DNA of 64,000 bases from Haliclystus octoradiatus (lineage: Eukaryota > Cnidaria > Staurozoa > Stauromedusae > Haliclystidae). This document shows, one piece after another, positions 61,132 to 64,000 of the stretch. How positions within the stretch are numbered: position 1 is the stretch's first letter; the number at the start of each line of letters is the position of its first letter. The stretch covers positions 2,592,146-2,656,145 of the forward strand of contig OU744447.1 in the NCBI GenBank assembly GCA_916610825.1. The letters run 5' to 3'. Under the pieces are notes generated by a model. That model did no database searches. It worked only from the letters and a program-made list of their open reading frames with translations, and had not been told where the DNA came from. Position numbers and translations under genes: made by a program.

Positions 61132-63447
61132 ACTAGCAATAAGTGTAGTCCATAAAGGACCTTCTATGATAAAACTTTCAGATCACTTATAATTAAACAA
61201 TTGACTAAGCTGACTATCGCTGTATAATACGGAGTATGAACTCTGTAGTAGAACATCATGAGACACAATACGCATTGAAACGATGTAGCATTAATCAATA
61301 CATCTTAACCATTCCTTTAATAAAAATATAATTTATTTCACATCAATTGAGTCGATTGAAATGTATAATTTAACGAAGCTTTGTCTACATAGAAAAGCTA
61401 TATTTTATGTGTTGAAAGGTAGCCAGAACACATTAATTATTATAAATTACAAATACTCAGTCAAATTTCGAAATCTGATAATATCCATAAAAAATCACTT
61501 CAAATCCGATCCGATCCGAAGACCTAAAATATTACCCCGAATCTGACCCGATACGATCGGATCGCGTTCGGTGCGAATTCATAAATCTTTATTGCAATAT
61601 ATACAACACTAATGTGGTGTTCACAAAATAACGCCGTCAAGGTGTGACCGGTCAAACTCGTGGCATTGCATGCAATATATTCAATATTAAATTGATTTAG
61701 CTTCGACAAGACACATGGTCCACTAATTTCTGTTATTAACATGATCAAACGATATCTTTTGTTAATTAACAATGATTTACTGCTTCATATTAAAAAAAAA
61801 ATCAGAAAAATCGTTGATAAAAATTGCAGAATGGCGGATTTGAACTGACGACCCCGATAATATAATACCAGAGCATTAGCCAATCGGCCACTAACTTACT
61901 TTCTGTTATCGGCACTTTAACTGACGTCATCAACAAACCTACTGCTTCGACAACGTATTATTGAACAAGTCTGACCCACGCGCCTGTATTGAAAATCAAA
62001 TTATATATATATTATCTGAAAATATTATGATATGATAGTATATGAGCCTATATATTTTTGATCTTTGCAATCTCAGCAAGCAAGCCTGTGATTTTCATGG
62101 CAGTCTATCAAAATATCAAGAGTTCGTTGAAAATAAGATTTTGTAAGAAAAAAAAGATGTGAAAAATTGGCCTGATAGTGCTTCTTGTTATCAAATTTTC
62201 CAGAATAATAGCATCAACATTCTTTTAAAAGGAAATAAAGTTCTATAAAAAATCGCTATACTAATTTGATATTGATATCATGTTACATCTTGTTGTCAAT
62301 ATTCTACGCGCTATTTATAATACATTACAGATGTGGAATGAAAGAATAGACGATTTTGAATAAATTAATTATTTTGATAGAAAAACGAAAACAACTCATT
62401 TTGCCAGATTCGTGATATGCATATTTATTCAGAATTTATTGAAAAGGACGCGATGGTTTATAGAGTGGAAATGTTTAGTGCAGCTTCAAAGATATAAAAT
62501 ACCATAGCTGATGGTAGTATTTAAATGCTCATGTTATGATGTCTGATGAAAAGGATTTACTTATAAAGAAAATGAATCTGCTTTACCTTGCATTAGATCG
62601 CGATATGAAATGATCATTTTTATCAGAATTAATTCGAATAAAAAACAATTTATATTTCATTCTTATCTGGCTTACGTTCTCCTTCGATAAAATATGGTTG
62701 TTAACTTATTATTGATTGGTGAATTAACTCAGAGAACCCGCTATTATGTATTTAAATGTTGTTCGTAGATTATGACGCTCGTATAGTTTTTAGTTGGATC
62801 TCATTTGGAAAATGGTAAGTTGTATTTTAATAAATATTGTTTGCTATGATCGATTATTTCATGCAACCTTTTCGCTTTTTAATTTTGTAACACAAGGTTT
62901 GTTACACTCATCCAAACTTTATTAACTATTTAAAAATGTTTTTGAATTATGTTTTTGTGCTTTTAATTTCAAAGCAAAATTTTTGAACGCTGAAAATATT
63001 ATAATTATTATTATTTTTCACAAATCATACGCTCAATTCAATTTAACTTTGTTGAATTTGATATACCTGAAATTAACTTTATCAAATGTTGATCAACGAT
63101 AATTACAATACACCGCTATTTTTATTCTTGAAACTGTAGTAACATACTGTGTCTTTTTCCTATAGCAAGTCAACAAAATTAAATTTTAATTTTAATCGAT
63201 GCTTACAATTCCTTCGTTTATTATGGAAGCAAAATCTGAAAATAAATGCCTGCCTGCTCAAAACCAAATGATTCATATTTTTATATTAAATAATAAATTA
63301 TAGAAATACTTTTGTGCAATGCCTTGATTAATTCTAAACTCTATAATTTTATACTGTAGACTGATAATCTATTCGAACTTTGAATATTTTTCGAATTGGT
63401 CGAACGCCAACGTCATTTTGAAAATTCTTGCAAGTTAATTTGTTTTT
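61132..63447 (+). repeat. B module, forward copy 6
   Basis: Complete B ending AATTTGTTTTTATA, where it meets an inverted, truncated B instead of the expected A module. Confidence 0.9.
61823..61896 (-). other. tRNA-like segment in B copy 6
   Basis: Minus strand: TTAGTGGCCGATTGGCTAAT, TGCTCTGGTATTATATTATC, GGGGTCGTCAGTTCAAATCC. A and B boxes both close to consensus. Confidence 0.55.
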
Positions 63448-64000
63448 ATAAAGAATAGTAATCCTTTTCATCAGACATCATTACATGAGCATTTAAATAC
63501 TACCATCAGCTATGGTATTTTATATCTTTGAAGCTGCATTAAATATTTCCACTATATAAACCATCGCGTCCGTTTCAATAAATTCTGAATAGATATGCAT
63601 ATCACGAATCTGGCAAAAGGAGTTGTTTTCTTTTTTCTATCAAAATAACTAATTTATTCATAATCGTCTTTTATTTCATTCGCATCTGTAATGTATTATA
63701 AATAGCGCGAAGAAATATTGACAACAAGATGTAACATAATATCAATTTCGAATTAGTATAGCGATTTATTATAGAATTTTATTTCCATTTAAAAGAATGT
63801 TGATGCTATTATTCTGGAAAATTTGATAACAAGAAGCACTATGAGGCCAATTTTTCAGATCATTTTTTTACTTATAAAATTTTATTTTCAACGAACTCTT
63901 AGTATTTTGATAGACTGCCATGAAAATCACAGGCTTACTTGCTGAGATTGCAAAGATCAAAAATATATAGGCTCATATAATATCATATCATAATATTTTC
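63448..64000 (-). repeat. B module, inverted copy, truncated and running off the window
   Basis: Reverse B beginning at the TCCTTTTCATCAGACATCAT landmark, so ~900 bp of its 3' part is missing. With 61132-63447 it forms an inverted pair with a ~0.9-kb spacer. The copy continues beyond the window. Confidence 0.85.

Overview
This window is AT-rich eukaryotic DNA, almost certainly from an invertebrate animal. The evidence is one spliced-looking F5/8-type C (discoidin) exon, several Jockey/CR1/L2-group non-LTR retrotransposons, a decayed THAP + DDE_4 transposon, and GT-AG introns. Nothing bacterial is present: there are no operons and no ribosome binding sites. The species cannot be told from the sequence; a marine invertebrate such as a tunicate or cnidarian would fit, but this is a guess. 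No tRNA, rRNA or CRISPR locus was found. Nearly all coding sequence belongs to broken mobile elements.

The dominant component is a ~3-kb non-coding repeat unit, described here as three modules. B is ~2.3 kb, starts ACTAGCAATGAGTG and contains a reverse-oriented tRNA-like segment with A and B boxes. A is ~0.65 kb and starts TTCATTTCAAAACAG. M is a minisatellite built on AACAGACAGTATTATGTATA. Copies occur in both orientations at 1-831, 5209-14798 and 37030-64000, head-to-tail (B-A-M-B-A-M) and as inverted pairs. Together they occupy roughly a third of the window.

Layout: 1-831 A+M; 832-4815 largely featureless; 4815-5208 and 14799-15014 two halves of one LINE, split by a 9.6-kb inverted-repeat composite of B/A units that itself carries a 2.6-kb insert; 15015-17224 featureless except for a 43-bp tandem repeat; 17225-19850 a LINE followed by a second tandem LINE 3' end; 20290-20730 a CpG-rich patch; 21310-21626 a discoidin exon on the minus strand; 22108-24475 an ISL2EU-type DNA transposon with both of its genes decayed; 25660-29640 a near-complete but inactive L2 LINE; 30289-32195 an unrecognised decayed coding region with a hairpin MITE in it; 33480-36735 a minus-strand LINE interrupted by a 971-bp foldback element with a 6-bp target duplication.

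From 37253 to 64000 the B/A array dominates. Into one A copy a TA-flanked element has inserted (40147-53390). It carries a possible spliced gene, a LINE with 136-bp 5' monomers and a 2A-like NPGP motif, and two nested inverted B/A units. A truncated L2 sits in another unit (56125-57384). Insertion order can be read from restored target sites: array first, then the TA-flanked element, then the LINE and inverted units inside it.
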